From Lineus longissimus (Eukaryota; Nemertea; Pilidiophora; Heteronemertea; Lineidae), in NCBI RefSeq assembly GCF_910592395.1, contig NC_088320.1, positions 9,236,001 to 9,300,000 of the forward strand: a stretch of DNA of 64,000 nucleotides, given 5' to 3'. Position 1 is the stretch's first letter. Every line of letters begins with the position of its first letter. The position numbers were made by a program, and so were the translations under genes. The notes under the pieces are model-generated. The model worked only from the letters and a program-made list of their open reading frames with translations, made no database searches and had not been told where the DNA came from. Of this stretch, positions 52,229 through 64,000 are shown in pieces.

Positions 52229-54079
52229 AGGGGGGGGGGGTACAGACATCTTATTGACCGCTGCATTTAGTGCTAGTGCAACACATTTGTTGTTGATATA
52301 ACATAATATGAGGCCCTACAACACATATGCGATATCTATTTCTAGCGATCACTGCCACACTATAAGTGACTGCTTAAAATCATTCATATTTATTAATCTA
52401 AAGTGATTTGCTTCACAATTATCATCTCGTACAGCACTAAAGGGGTTGAAGTAAAGCGGCAGTCTTTTGCTTTAGAAATAGACCAAAAACCTCTATTCAT
52501 TCATAATTTACATATATGTGACCTAAAATATCAAAATGAGTCAGAGATTACATCATCTTGTTAAACTACCGACTACTCCGTCGGTAGTTTATTGGTTTTA
52601 CTGAATTCTCTCTTGCTTTCTCCGACTACCTGACAACTACCGATCTAACAAACTTTATGAGATAACCTCAAGAAAGCTAAAGCCTTCAAAATGACAGGAT
52701 TGGTAGAAAAATACCTCAGCAAGAACCCTGTTGTTTTTCTGGCTTCATCAGATTCATAGAAATTGTTATTTTGACGAGTTACTCAAACTTGGTTCACATT
52801 CGTTACAGATATCGTTACTCGTTTACCCACCAGGGGCGTTTTACCAAAAGTGAACAAATGTACCTCTTGCTGCTGAACCTCTTGATTTTTCTTTCCACTA
52901 TCTTGGTGCCAGAGTGCAGTCTTCAAGTTGTCTTGTCATGGTAATGATACTTGTGTCCTCTTGTTGGTCGGTAGTTTTCAAATTGACTAATAAGTCAATT
53001 CTAGTTACAATTCAATTCACATACCTGCCACGGTAGCCATCTTTAATTCCAACACACAGGCGGGGGCATATGCCACGCTCCGCGTTGATTTTGTTAACTA
53101 GAAGTGAGAGACCTTGCTACCTGCTGTGCTGGAACTGCCAATATTATAATAAATCGTTACTCGGGTCAAAACCCGTGAATCTCATTGGCTTACACCTGTC
53201 ATGTGGCAGGCAACATTTCCTCATTACTTCTCCTAGGCCGCAAAATGAAAATGCAAGGTTACCCCCACGCGGACTGGGATAGCACCTTCTTTTTTCTTGT
53301 TATACCACAATTATGTAATTTAAGCGCTTTTGATTGTAATTCGATTTTTAGACTATTGACAGATATATAGAGAGGATCATTATGTATCGTCTTCAGTAAT
53401 GATAAGTAACTGATGTTTGTGATAGTTTTATAAATCCAGGTTTTTTGTCGCCAAGCAAAGCACTCCCTACCAGGCTCTGCACTGATCACAGTGAGTTGTA
53501 CAGGTTAAAATTCTCGTTAGACGCGTTATCTTGCTGCTCAATTCGATTTGTACCGGTGAATGACGGAGGGGGGGGGGAGGTTCTATGAATGTACATGTAC
53601 AGGATATACGTTTTAAAAAATAAGTATTTTCAATTCTTGATGGAGTTCAATTCAAGAAAATAAACTGGGAAAATGTTTTTTCCTGCCCTTAACAGTTTCC
53701 TGAAAAATTCTAAAATCTGTACCGATGGAAACCATATTGAAAAAATCGGTATGATAAAAAAAATGGTGCGCCTTCTCATCGAGCAATATCTTGAATGTCA
53801 CCCCTCAGAAACATTGCCCAGAGCTGCCTCGGTCGAAAATGTTCCTCGGGGTGACATTCGATCACCGTTTTTATAATAAACATGAATCAATAGTAGTAGA
53901 AAGAGTCTAGACTTATTTCCTCACAGAATATGCGAAAATGTCTAGGATCTTAGTCGACAATAACTTTTAGCTGTTTGACACATATTTGCAGTATGGTGGT
54001 TGTCGCATCTGATTGCATTGGTGGTTACATTATTGCAAACATTACCAAATGCGGATGGATTTGGTCTCCTTACAGATGT
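52229..54079. other. No gene seen
   Basis: Contains a G-run at about 52231, a short perfect palindrome CTACCGACTACTCCGTCGGTAG-type hairpin near 52567, and an imperfect hairpin at 53791-53861 (GAATGTCACCCC/GGGGTGACATTC). Short ORFs without family pattern. Confidence 0.5.
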
Positions 54080-55135
54080 TAGTGATAATAATAATAATAA
54101 TAATTTATTATATTAAAAGTGCTTTTGAATGATTCAAAAGCACTGTGCAATTTAAAAAACAACACATAGTAAAAGAGAAAATTGTACATAGAGATTAAAA
54201 CATTTAGGTGCTGGTGTCGAAGTATTCAATTAAAAGGTGAGTTTTAAGATGTTTTTTGAAGGCGCTGGTGCCAATGGGATCAGGCATCCAGGCCGGAAGT
54301 GAGTTCCACAGCCTGGGTGCCAAGTTCCCCAGGCAACGGTCTCCGAAGATGCCCCTTGTCCGTGGTATGGAAAGGAGCCATTGGTCCTCGGAAGACTGAA
54401 GCCTGCGGTCCGGGGCACGAAGACTGAGGAACTCCTTGAGGCACTCCGGGCTTTGGTCATAATGTAAGACTTGATGTGTCAGCAGTAGCACTTTGTACTG
54501 TATACGTGATCTCACCGGCAGCCAGTACAGCTCCTTAAGTACATTGGTGATGTGTTCCCTCTTTTTGGTCTTACTTAGAAGCCTAGCAGCTGCATTCTGA
54601 ACTTTTTGTAGTCTTGAAAGTTCACACTCCGGTAGTCCTAATAGTAAGCTGTTTTGAAAATCTAATCTTGATGTTACAAGGGCTTTACTTACAAGGGCAC
54701 AAGTTTTATTGTCAAGGTGTCTACGGATCTTTGAGATTTTGTGAATTTGAAAATTTGAAAATAAGCACCCTTGATCACCTTTGACACTTGTTTAGACATT
54801 TCCATATTTTCATTGAAAATTGCTCCCAGTTTTATGACCAGGGCAGAAGCCTGGATAGCGGATGGTCCAATGTTAATGACTGGCAGTGGCTTGAGCTTTG
54901 ATAGTTTACGTTTTGAAGCAACGATGATAAATTCTATCTTCTCATCATTGCCCTTGAGGTTATTGCTGCTATTGTTATTGCTGCTGTCCTGTATGCCCAT
55001 CCACTGAGGAAGGAAAATTATTGTTTTCAGGTCCCCAACTTCATCAGAGTCAAGTAAGCAGTTGTGCAATGAGTACAATTGGTGTGGGAAGCCTTGGCAG
55101 TACCTCAACTCAGTGGGGCATCCCGTCAAGGTCCG
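54080..55135 (-). mobile_element. 3' end of a CR1/L2-like non-LTR retrotransposon
   Basis: The minus strand encodes the reverse transcriptase C-terminus: FIIVASKRKLSKLKPLPVI near 54900, MSKQVSKVIKGAYFQIFK near 54770, and, in another frame, RSRIQYKVLLLTHQVLHYDQ through SLRAPDRRLQS, GDRCLGNLAPRLWNSLP and AFKKHLKTHLL at 54515-54204. The 3' end carries a TAA/ATT microsatellite at 54087-54111, typical for this group. The 5' part is truncated. Confidence 0.85.
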
Positions 55136-55682
55136 ATCGATTGGGTTAGTACAACCTTATTTTGTTTGATCAATGTAACTTAAAGTCGGTGAGCTGCTCT
55201 TTTTAGGCCACATGGATGACCTTACAATTATCGTCACGTCTTGTTCCTCGCCCATCTGTCAACAATGATGACAGGGGATGATATTTTCAAAAATATATAA
55301 GCCAAACTGCTCAAATTTCTTGTTTTCTGAGTGTGATTGGTGTTACTAAAAACTCATCACTTCAAAAAAAACCTCACTTTACGTCTTCCTACCTGATACC
55401 AGACAAGCCAGCTATATTATATTGTGGCCCACAGGGTTCAAAGGGGTAATTGATGGGCCTTTGTACATGAACATTTTAATAGTACAAATGTACAACTAGG
55501 TCAGATGACCTATGACACTCCGATTTGACCCGAGTTAGTCCTCCATGCGTCAATCCTCGCATGTGGACCGACCGATGCACTAGTAAGGCGCTGCATGGAG
55601 CCATGAATCTACGCTGTGACGTCTTGCTGTAGATATCAATTGTCAGCTGAGCATGGCTTGCTGAGCATCAGCTATTGCATGG

Positions 55683-56090
55683 CTTTCCCAGCTAAGGCTG
55701 GACCATGTTCACCAGACTAGTTTCTCACAAACCAACCTACCCTTCAAAGGAATTGATGTAAAGGTTAAGACTGTTTCTGGTTGTGACCATGTATCTACTG
55801 GGCTGGTTTGTCTCAACATGCACTTCAAACGATTTGATTTTAAGGTCCATATACTGCCTTAACTGTTTGCCCCAAGGTTGTGACCACACATCGACTGGAC
55901 TGGTTTTTCACAGCCTGCACTATGAAGGAATTTATAGAAAGTTCCAGACATCATTAATTAGATCATGTAGTTGTCCTAGGTTGTGACCATGCATCTAATG
56001 GACTGATTTGTCTCAAGCTGAACTTCAGCTGATTGATGTAAAAGGTCCAGACTGCAGTTACTGGTTGCCTACTGGGTTGTGACTCTCGAA
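55683..56090. repeat. ~100-bp tandem array
   Basis: GGTTGTGACCATG(T/C)ATCTA-type unit starts occur at 55779, 55876, 55979 and 56075, with an older unit near 55690; spacing is 96-103 bases. Related units lie at 9690-9990 inside the insertion in the Polinton TIR. Confidence 0.75.
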
Positions 56091-56692
56091 GTAACCGTAA
56101 CTAGTAAGATTTATTTGCTGTAACAACCTTCAACTTTTAATCGCACTCATTATATGAAGTAACATTCAGATGGATTGAGCAGAGCTTCTCAGTTTTTTCA
56201 TTGGCTCGCGGCCATCTTGGAAACCACTTTTAGCTCATTTTTGTCACAGAATATTTATATAAACTGACCCAGGAAAAACTGAGCATCTTTTCATTCTGCT
56301 GAGTGTCAGGCCCTTGGTCTCATTGACTCAGTATTAGCATGTGAGTAACAGGCCAAGTCGTTTGAACGCGAATTCACCCTTCTGTATTGAATATACTAAA
56401 GTGGTCAGACTAGGAGAGAAACATGGTCAGTGTTAGTAAAAAACCTTTTGGGTAATAAACTGCCTTTCAGATGTCACCAAGATGAGGGTCACATTGACAA
56501 TGCCATTTCCATGGTAACTCAAAGAACTACAAAGTGATGAGAAAAATCAATATTTTTCCCACATTTCTATTTGTGGAGAGTTTGCCTTTTCAGAGACACA
56601 AAAAAGTTACATCATAGATGGAATCAGGGGGTCATTTTGACCCAGACGAGAGCTTTTGTTGAAAATATATGCTGAAATAGGTGTCTTGGAGA

Positions 56693-59085
56693 CAACCAGA
56701 TCGGTAGCAGCTGCGGTGCAGCCCAACAATTGGGAAATCTCGCTGGATCTCCAGGACGCGTATTTTCACGTTCCTATCCACCCAGATTTTCAACCCTTCC
56801 TTCGGTTTTACTAAAGTGAAATGTCTATAAGTTCCAGGCCCTTCCTTTGGGCATGGCTTCCGCTCCGCTTATTTTCACTACAGTCGTCAAGGCGTTCGCC
56901 GCTCATTTTCATGCCATGGGCTTCAAGCCCAATTGCTATCTCGACAACTGGCTGCTTCGATACCAGGCTCATCGCTGTCTGGGAAAGCAGGCAAAGTTCC
57001 CGCTTCAGACAACCAGGCGAGCGGGGTGGCTCTTAAATTTAGACAAGTCCGAGCTGGATTGGCCTCAGGACAATGTCTTCGTGGGTGTCGTTTTTGCACA
57101 CAAGAGGGCCTCATGTCCCCCTTCCGAACTAGATTATCAAGATCCAGTCCCTGTTCAGGGTATTTTGCCGTCAGGACAGTGTCTCTGCTCGACAGATTCT
57201 GTCTCTGCTGGGCCTGCTCAATTCGGCGGGGGACCAGGTACCTTTCGCCCGCCTGTACAGGCGCCCCCTCCAGCTTCTCCCCCTTTCGATTTGGCGCCCC
57301 TTTTGGGACCCTCTTGATCGTCGGATTTCAATCCTGAATTGTCTCCTGGAGGAGGTCTGGAACTTCTAGGGGTCAGAGACAGAGCTCCTCCGCCGAGTGC
57401 AGCTCAGTTCTCTGACCCCTCAGATGTCCCCTTTCACGGACGCCTCCCTCTAAGTCTGGGGCACCCATCAGAATGAAGGGGACCTGACCATGTAGGCATG
57501 TGGTCAGCGAAGGATTCCCGCCTCTTGATGAATATTCTCGAGATGCAGGCTGTCATCCTGGCGGTTGAGGGCCTTCACTTCTCGGTTAAGGGGTCACATG
57601 GTTTCCCTCTTCTCCGAGAATTCGACAGTGGTCGCTTATATTCGGAGACAAGGGGGCGAGGTCCGACACTTTGTGTCGCCTCACTTGGGAGCTCCTGCAG
57701 CTTTGTCGCCACTTGGACATTCCGCTCCTCCCTCAGTCACATCCCAGGCAAGAGGAACATCCTTGCCGACGCCCTTTCCAGGGCGGACCGTCTGGTCCAG
57801 ACGGAGTGGACCCTTCACCGCGAGGTGGTCTCCCGTCTTGCGGGGATGTGGGACGCTCCAGTGGTGGACTTGTTCACGTCTCGGCTAAACAAGAGAATCG
57901 CCCTGTATTATGAGGCCTTGGGAGGGGAGAGCCTGTCGACCTCCTGGGACGGCCTCAATGCTTATGGATTTCCGCCAACCCCTCTGTTGCTTCCCGTACT
58001 AAACAAACTGGCCAGTTCTAAGGTCAGAATTTGTTTGATAGCCCCTTGCTGGCCGAACCAGGCTAGGTTCCTGGTCCTGCTTGAGCTCCTGACGGACCAC
58101 CCCAACTGTCTGCCGGGGTGGAACCGTCTCTTGTATCACCCGATCGGCTGGGTCTATCATCAAGACCTTTTTTTCTACAGGCTTCACGCCTGGAGACTAT
58201 CGGAAGTTTCCTCCGAGGGAGAGGCTTCTCGGAGGACGTTATCCGTAAAGTCACTCAGCCTCAGAGACAGTCTACCCTTGCTTCATACGACAGCAAGTGG
58301 GATGTCTTTTGAGACTAATGTAGGGAGCACGGAGTTTCTCCGGTCGCTCCCTCTCTTCCCAACTTCCTCGACTTCTTGAATTTCTTATTCTCAGTCTGGA
58401 AGTTTTTGGTTCAGGGTGTGAAGGGCTTTTGCTCTTCGACTGATTCCTGGCAACCGTCTTGGGATGACGCTGTCTCATCGTTGCTTCGCAATATGTCTCT
58501 GGAACGTCCCCGTTCAATTCAGCGTAACCCCAAATTGGATCTCTCGGTGGTGCTAAGGGCTCTCATGAAGTTCCTGTTTGAGCCTATGCACCAGGCAGAT
58601 TTTAAACATCTGACCTTTAAGATTGTCTTTCTCTTGCCTTTGGCCACGGCGCAGAGACGGTCCGAGCTCCATGCCTTAGCCTTTGATAAATTGGCTTTTA
58701 ATGAGAGGGGCGCTGTCCTAGAATTTGTCCCAGGTTTTCTTGCTAAGAACCAGGCATCCGGTTTACATCCCCTCCTTGTCCGCTATGGTCTCTAGGGATC
58801 TCCCAGACAGAACTCTCTGCCTGGTTCGGGCCTTGAAGTTCTATTTTGATAAGACCAAGGAGCCTGCCGTTCGCTTCGGCAGAAAGGTCCTATTTGTGTC
58901 TTATCGGGAGTTGTTTACTAGGGAGATAGCTGCTGATGGTCGCTAGGTGGTTAGTGGCCACCATTCAGCTGGCCTATTCTATGACTCACGTTTTTCCAGA
59001 TTTTCGCCGCCTGGGCGCCATGAGGGTCCACAAGATACGTGACATCTCTACTTTTTTGGGCTGAGTATAAGGGTCAGTATAAGAG
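56693..59085 (+). pseudogene. Truncated DIRS copy D (RT to tyrosine recombinase)
   Basis: Closely matches 49128-51420 of copy C, beginning within the RT (ACAACCAGATCGGTAGCAGC) and ending in the recombinase. A stop replaces a residue after LRFY near 56811, and the YxDD box is changed to CYLDNW. RNase H D residues are partly lost (DASL followed by a stop). The recombinase keeps RRSELHALAFDKL near 58655 and a segment (LPNFLDFLNFLFSVWKFLV, 58350-58400) deleted in copy C. The H-x-x-R region near 59020 is damaged. No terminal repeats are seen. Confidence 0.8.
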
Positions 59086-61741
59086 TCACGTCAGGTTGAG
59101 ATAGTGTGAGCAGCTATATATGTATATCCTTCAGAACTGAAGACACCAGTGTAGATGAACAATGGAGGATCAATGGTCTGGGATAATGTTTATGGACTGC
59201 CTTTTCCATGGTACAGGAATATGGGCTATATGGTCAATCATGTTGTCCTGGCAACAAAATACATTCTAATATGTAATGAAATTCATTATTCGTTAAAGAT
59301 TTCGCATTGTGAAACCGCATTGTGATCAACAGGATTCACTGTAATGGAATGGACTCTCCAAGCCAAGCAAAAATATTGACAAGAGACATATTTCTGTAAC
59401 TGTAGCGATTTTCCAATCGGGACTCTGTCACTTATAGGTCTTTCTGGGGGGGGGGGGGGGATTATACCGTCATAATTGAGGCATTCCCGAGTTCTCATCG
59501 GTGTCTTCCCATGGAACAGGACTGAATACTCTATCGTGAGATGACCGTTTAATAGACATCTTTGTATAGAAACGGGGTGGCACAGCAGAATCCTGTCATG
59601 ACACTTTGAAGCCCTCCTTTATTTTTGGTTGATTATCGGGTGAAACTTGACATGGACAGAGTCGTGCCACGGAGACCGCCACACATTGTAAGCTCAGTAC
59701 CATAAGGATGTTCACAAACTATCGCCTTCGCGACGACAAGTGACTAAATCTGTGACTTTACGTTAGTCCGTCAGGGCATGCCACAAAGCTCGTAGTTAAA
59801 AAATATCAACAAAGTCAATTATGTACAAATTATCCCGAGATTTGAATAATAGGTGCTCATGAGCACAATCGATATCATTCATGGTAACAAAGTTATATAA
59901 AATATATAATTTTGATGATGACGGCGGCAGAACAGATGAGGAGGCGACATGTAAATTCAGTTTTCAGTAAAACTAAAAGAGAGAGAGATTATGATCCTAA
60001 GGAGTATCTTAAATCTTAAAAACAGGACAGTTCTTTCATAAATTTCATAAATCAACATATCAGCCATCCAGGCTAAGCGAAGTGAAGAGTGGTCTGATTA
60101 CGAAGCACATGTAGAAATTTAGGTGTAATTTATTGAATTATGAACAAATTTAAATATTTGACCGTGGTCTAAAATGCATTAGGGTCTGCTTGCGCTGACA
60201 TAATGGGAAGCATGGAGCAGACAAGCGCACAGTAACACATAGGAATAGAAAAAGGAATTCTGAAATTGAGTGGCAATTCCGTAATTCAGACTAAAATTCC
60301 ATGTATTATGTGCATTCCTAATACTAAAGCATGGTCTTACTCACAGGCAAGCCTGCAAGGGTCTCGCTTAAAATTTTAAGGATTTGAACCTTACAAGTGG
60401 AGTCCAAAGTTGAAACTGCTAAACTCTCCAGAAATGACACCTTTTATACATTTTAAATGTCAAAAACATGACGATATGACAGCGTTTGACCAATAGGAAT
60501 CATTGAAATTTCGATTCTGAGGATGTAGAATTCCGTCTAAAAATTTCTAAAATTTACATTACAAACTCACAAATAGTTCTTTTACAAATTGTCACAAAGA
60601 AATCATACACACAAGATAGAGTATGGGTTCATCTATTCTGATGAGGAAGTTTAAACTAATCCGCTCACAAAGAATTATTTGTCAGACAAATGAAAAATCA
60701 GAATTTCCCCGTAAAAATTTCCCCGACTTTCTGCTAAAAATTACGTAGATGACAAAAAGAGTTGATTCCACTACAAGTTGCGAAAGATTCAGCCAAAATC
60801 CTCAATAAAGAATTATTTACAAACGGAATTTGTACTGATAATTGACCCGAAAACAATACAACAAAAAACGGGTTACGCAGTTTTGCTAAACCTAGACGAT
60901 ATCTACATCAAGTTTACAATTTCTTGCTGAAAATGATTCTCTTACTGATTCACTACTCGAATTTGAATACCTTTTTAAAAAGCTTTCATCTTTAAAATAA
61001 TGAAGTTTCAAGAAGAAATGTTGGTTCAGAATTATTCTAGAGAGGAATTCATATCGTAGTTTGGCCCATAAAGTTGGTATAATTTTGCCCATAAAGACAT
61101 CGTGCAGAATGGCCAAACTAATTTTAACTCAACACGTGAGAAACGTGGATAGAAATACCTAAATCTAGATTTTAGAGAGTTTAAACAGTTATATATTTGT
61201 AACACGACGACTCAGGACCAGTGTTACAGTAGAAAAATGACCAGATGACGAAAACGCCATACGAATTCAAAGGTTTCAGAAATAATTGTGACATGAGTAT
61301 CAAGAATGAGATTGCTCCATTAAATGGAACGCATAACTAATTTTGAGATTCTAAAGTTTGAAAACAATTCAAAAAGTTCCATTTGAACTCGGAATCTGGC
61401 TGCAAAACCTGGTGTCGTCACCCAACAGACATACGCCACATGCGAATACGAGACGAATGTCGCTTTGAATGAAAATTCACAAACAGGTGAAAATGTGTCG
61501 ATTTTCACGGATAAAATGTCACACGAAATGTAGGATTTGTGAAAGGTGTTACCCAATATCACTTTTACCAAGCTACATGAAAATTGACAGAGGTAAGAGT
61601 CAGTTCCGAGTGATTTTATAGAATAGGAAAAATAACGGTGAGACTTGAGCTGATGGCTGTTCCACGAAACCTGTGAAGGTGGCAACCCAAAAGAAACTTG
61701 AATAAAATACGGTAAAGGTGGTCTAACACCAGGACTTAATC
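59086..61741. other. AT-rich non-coding sequence
   Basis: No recognisable gene or repeat family. A G-run lies at about 59447-59459. Confidence 0.5.
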
Positions 61742-62282
61742 GTGAAACAATATAAGAATGCAGAGAGATTATGGATTTTGAAGGATGAGATAAACGAACT
61801 TGATAGATTGATAAAAATATACTCCGAAGTCGACTCTGACATGTGTCAAAACACACATAGAATAACATCTATAAACTTAGTACACCATGTACACGGCAAA
61901 CTACATACAGGTTGTACACGAAACTTTGAAAGTGCCAGGCACTACAGTGCAAAGGGAATTGAAATAGGGGAGGGGCTGTGATTTTGACTTAAATTGTGGT
62001 AAATACGAATCTGACATACAACGTTCCAGTCAGATGGAATTACAAGACACACAGCCAGAAGTATTCCACAAAATTTACTTAAAAAGGCATCATATTCTAC
62101 TGAGTCGAAAATCAGAGGAGGCCATAAAAGATGATAAAAGTAACAGGTATATACCTAAGCTTCTCAACACAGCTTTTAAGAGGATGGAAGAGGGCCAGCG
62201 TGTTTTAATGGATGGCCCACTAGAGATAGATAATAAAGATGGGGAAATATTCGAAATTTACCTGACCAGGAATTCCACATAA
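61742..62282 (+). other. Two short unidentified ORFs
   Basis: 61742-61981 (79 codons, charged, LWILKDEINELDRLIKIYSE) and 62034-62282 (82 codons, lysine-rich, with SRKSEEAIKDDKSNRYIPKL) lie on the same strand in different frames. Composition looks protein-like, but I recognise no family; they could be a decayed gene or chance. Confidence 0.2.
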
Positions 62283-62770
62283 CATACTTTTATTGAATGA
62301 TTATAATAATTGTTGCTATGGTAACATGAACTTCAAGCAAATTCTGACAGTGCTAATCTATCAGAATCTACATTCCGAAAATCAGAAGACCAGACTTTGC
62401 CATTCTGCTTTCAAAGACCTAACGCATGGACACTCTGCCAATGCATAGTGACCAAATATATGGACAGACATGCTAGAATTCAAATAAAAGGTTTCAGAGA
62501 GTTATCTACAGCTACACTACACGGTGGTCCAGAAAATGGGAAACTATTACATAAATTAAAGTGAATGGAGTAATGATAAGCGCATGTGGACCAGATAAAA
62601 ACATTATAAAGTGGACGGAAAACAATTAAAAGATATTCTATACACCTTCAGTGAAGGACGGAACTTATAGTCAAGGTAACAATACATGCAATGTCAACAG
62701 ACCAGTCTCATATCAAAAGTGAGTGAGGAAAAGACCATCTCGTAACAACTTATCAAAAAAAGTTTGCAAT

Positions 62771-63999
62771 TTATACTGAGATGAGTGCAAGGTATTCCAG
62801 CAGTCCCAATGGTGCATGAAGATGTACAGGTTTCTCAGTAATGGTTTGTTTTCTTCTGAGGCTTTCGATCATTTGCAGCAGAGGGCCCTGGTTCCCAAGG
62901 ACTGTGTTCTTCAATAACGACAGATGACCGCCAGGACGTTGCGTCCCAGCATCCTTATGAGAATGCCTGAGCTGCTGTGGTGCTGTGAGGTCTACAAGCA
63001 GGAGTTTCATATTTTTACCCGTCTTGAGTTTAAAGAGGACATAAGGGTTTACAACACACAGTTCTAAAAGTCGCCAGAAGTCACCAACAGTGTCAAAACA
63101 AAGAGTTGATCTAAATGATCTACACCGCCCACAAAATCATTATAGCCACTGAACATTGTAGGTCTGCGTACCCCCCTCACCGTCACCCCTACGGGGAGGG
63201 ATGTTGGTCACAGAATTGCAGTGCATAGGTGAGAGTGCAGTAACATCCCGCTTGTCCTTCCAACGCAAGGCTGTTATATTACCTGCTTTTCGGAAAACCA
63301 TGCCACCCACCATGAGCAAATATGCAAATATGTCGCCCTATACAGGTTTTATGCCCTGTTGTAGTCCACGACTGTTAATTCCAACCGTCCCACAAGAAAG
63401 TATGCCATGATCAAGCAACTGTTAACACAATGTAGGAGAGGTATAAAAGTTGTCAAAGTAGAGGTGGTAACCCTGATCGTGGAAATCAGCACACAAGTCG
63501 AGAACAACCCTTGAAGGAAGTCCCACTTCCACCACTCCATCCACTTGTCCAGTGTAAATGTCAAATCTACTGCAATACCATCTATGTCTTTCAGCAAAGA
63601 CCCACACTTTGATACAAAATTAAGTTGGCTTTTTGGCATATACTGAATAAAAGATACACGACACTTGGTACCAATCATCTGTTCATCAACGGAAATCTTT
63701 TGGCCTTGAGTGAAAGCCAACCTAAAATTCTTTTGGCACATCTCAATGATGTTTCTAACTTTGAAAAGTTTGTCTTTGTTTGGGTCAAGAGAGTTATAGT
63801 CATCATTATTGCAGCAATGAAGATAACGATGGATTTGTTCAAATTTCCTCAAATGAAACTGCTCATCATACCATGGTGTGTGTGACCTTGGCTTGCATGG
63901 GCAATAGTCCCGAAGACGTGCACGCTGATCTAGTCCTTGCACAATATTCACACCGATAAAACCATCCAGACGCACTGAGTCCAGTGAAATCCATCGCAA
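62771..63999 (-). pseudogene. piggyBac-type transposase (PGBD-like), frameshifted, N-terminus outside window
   Basis: Minus strand from the right edge: DGFIGVNIVQGLDQRARLRD, FEQIHRYLHCCNNDDYN, LDPNKDKLFKVRNIIEMC, then SVDEQM with the first catalytic Asp near 63690. A frameshift near 63600 moves the frame to WVFAERHRWYCSRFDIYTG, VVLDLCADFHDQGYHLYF and DNFYTSP (second Asp near 63450). After further shifts the third Asp lies in GGVDHLDQ near 63120. The C-terminal frame (63010-62771) ends at a stop. All three Asp positions are recognisable but the ORF is broken. Confidence 0.85.
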
Positions 64000-64000
64000 G

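Noticed and set aside
61320-61868. 182-codon minus-strand ORF
   Set aside because: No family pattern, lies in AT-rich DNA and overlaps an equally unconvincing plus ORF; composition does not support a gene.

Overview
The window is eukaryotic, almost certainly from an aquatic invertebrate animal genome. Every coding segment I could identify belongs to a transposable element: a Polinton/Maverick, DIRS-type tyrosine-recombinase retrotransposons, non-LTR retrotransposons, piggyBac, PIF/Harbinger, and pogo-like and MULE-like MITEs. No host gene, rRNA or convincing tRNA gene was found. Species cannot be named from the sequence. The AGGTCA-rich ~300-bp repeats and the GGCCCGTATTCATAAA-ended elements look like repeats I associate with marine invertebrates, but that is an impression.

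Layout. 1-936 (-): endonuclease end of a non-LTR element. 1554-2700 (+): decayed endonuclease of a second non-LTR element, whose linker and reverse transcriptase probably continue at 8030-8298, 26067-26462 and 27281-27960. That copy has been split by a DIRS element (2905-7475), a 17.8-kb Polinton (8299-26060) and a piggyBac-type MITE (26463-27276). 30968-39517: DIRS element B, itself inserted in a ~300-bp tandem-repeat element and hit by four later insertions within its tyrosine recombinase gene. 40250-46020: mixed repeats, including a pogo-like MITE and a PIF/Harbinger element. 46091-52228: DIRS element C. 54080-55135 (-): 3' end of a CR1/L2-like element. 56693-59085: truncated DIRS copy D. 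62771-63999 (-): piggyBac transposase running off the right edge.

The central object is the Polinton. It has 243-bp terminal inverted repeats that appear identical, a 6-bp target duplication (AGCTGC), and continues in frame into the interrupted reverse transcriptase on both sides. Its integrase with chromodomain, FtsK/A32-type packaging ATPase, double-jelly-roll major capsid protein, penton-like minor capsid protein and several conserved small virion or membrane proteins are open. The replication side is broken: DNA polymerase B lacks its N-terminal exonuclease half, a second penton-like gene lies in two opposite-strand pieces around the polymerase, no adenain-like protease was recognised, and three genes carry in-frame stops or a frameshift. 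This reads as a relatively recent but defective virus-like transposon with a largely preserved morphogenesis and integration module. It also encodes a zinc-ribbon/HNH protein, and a 47-residue zinc-ribbon protein sits beside the left TIR.
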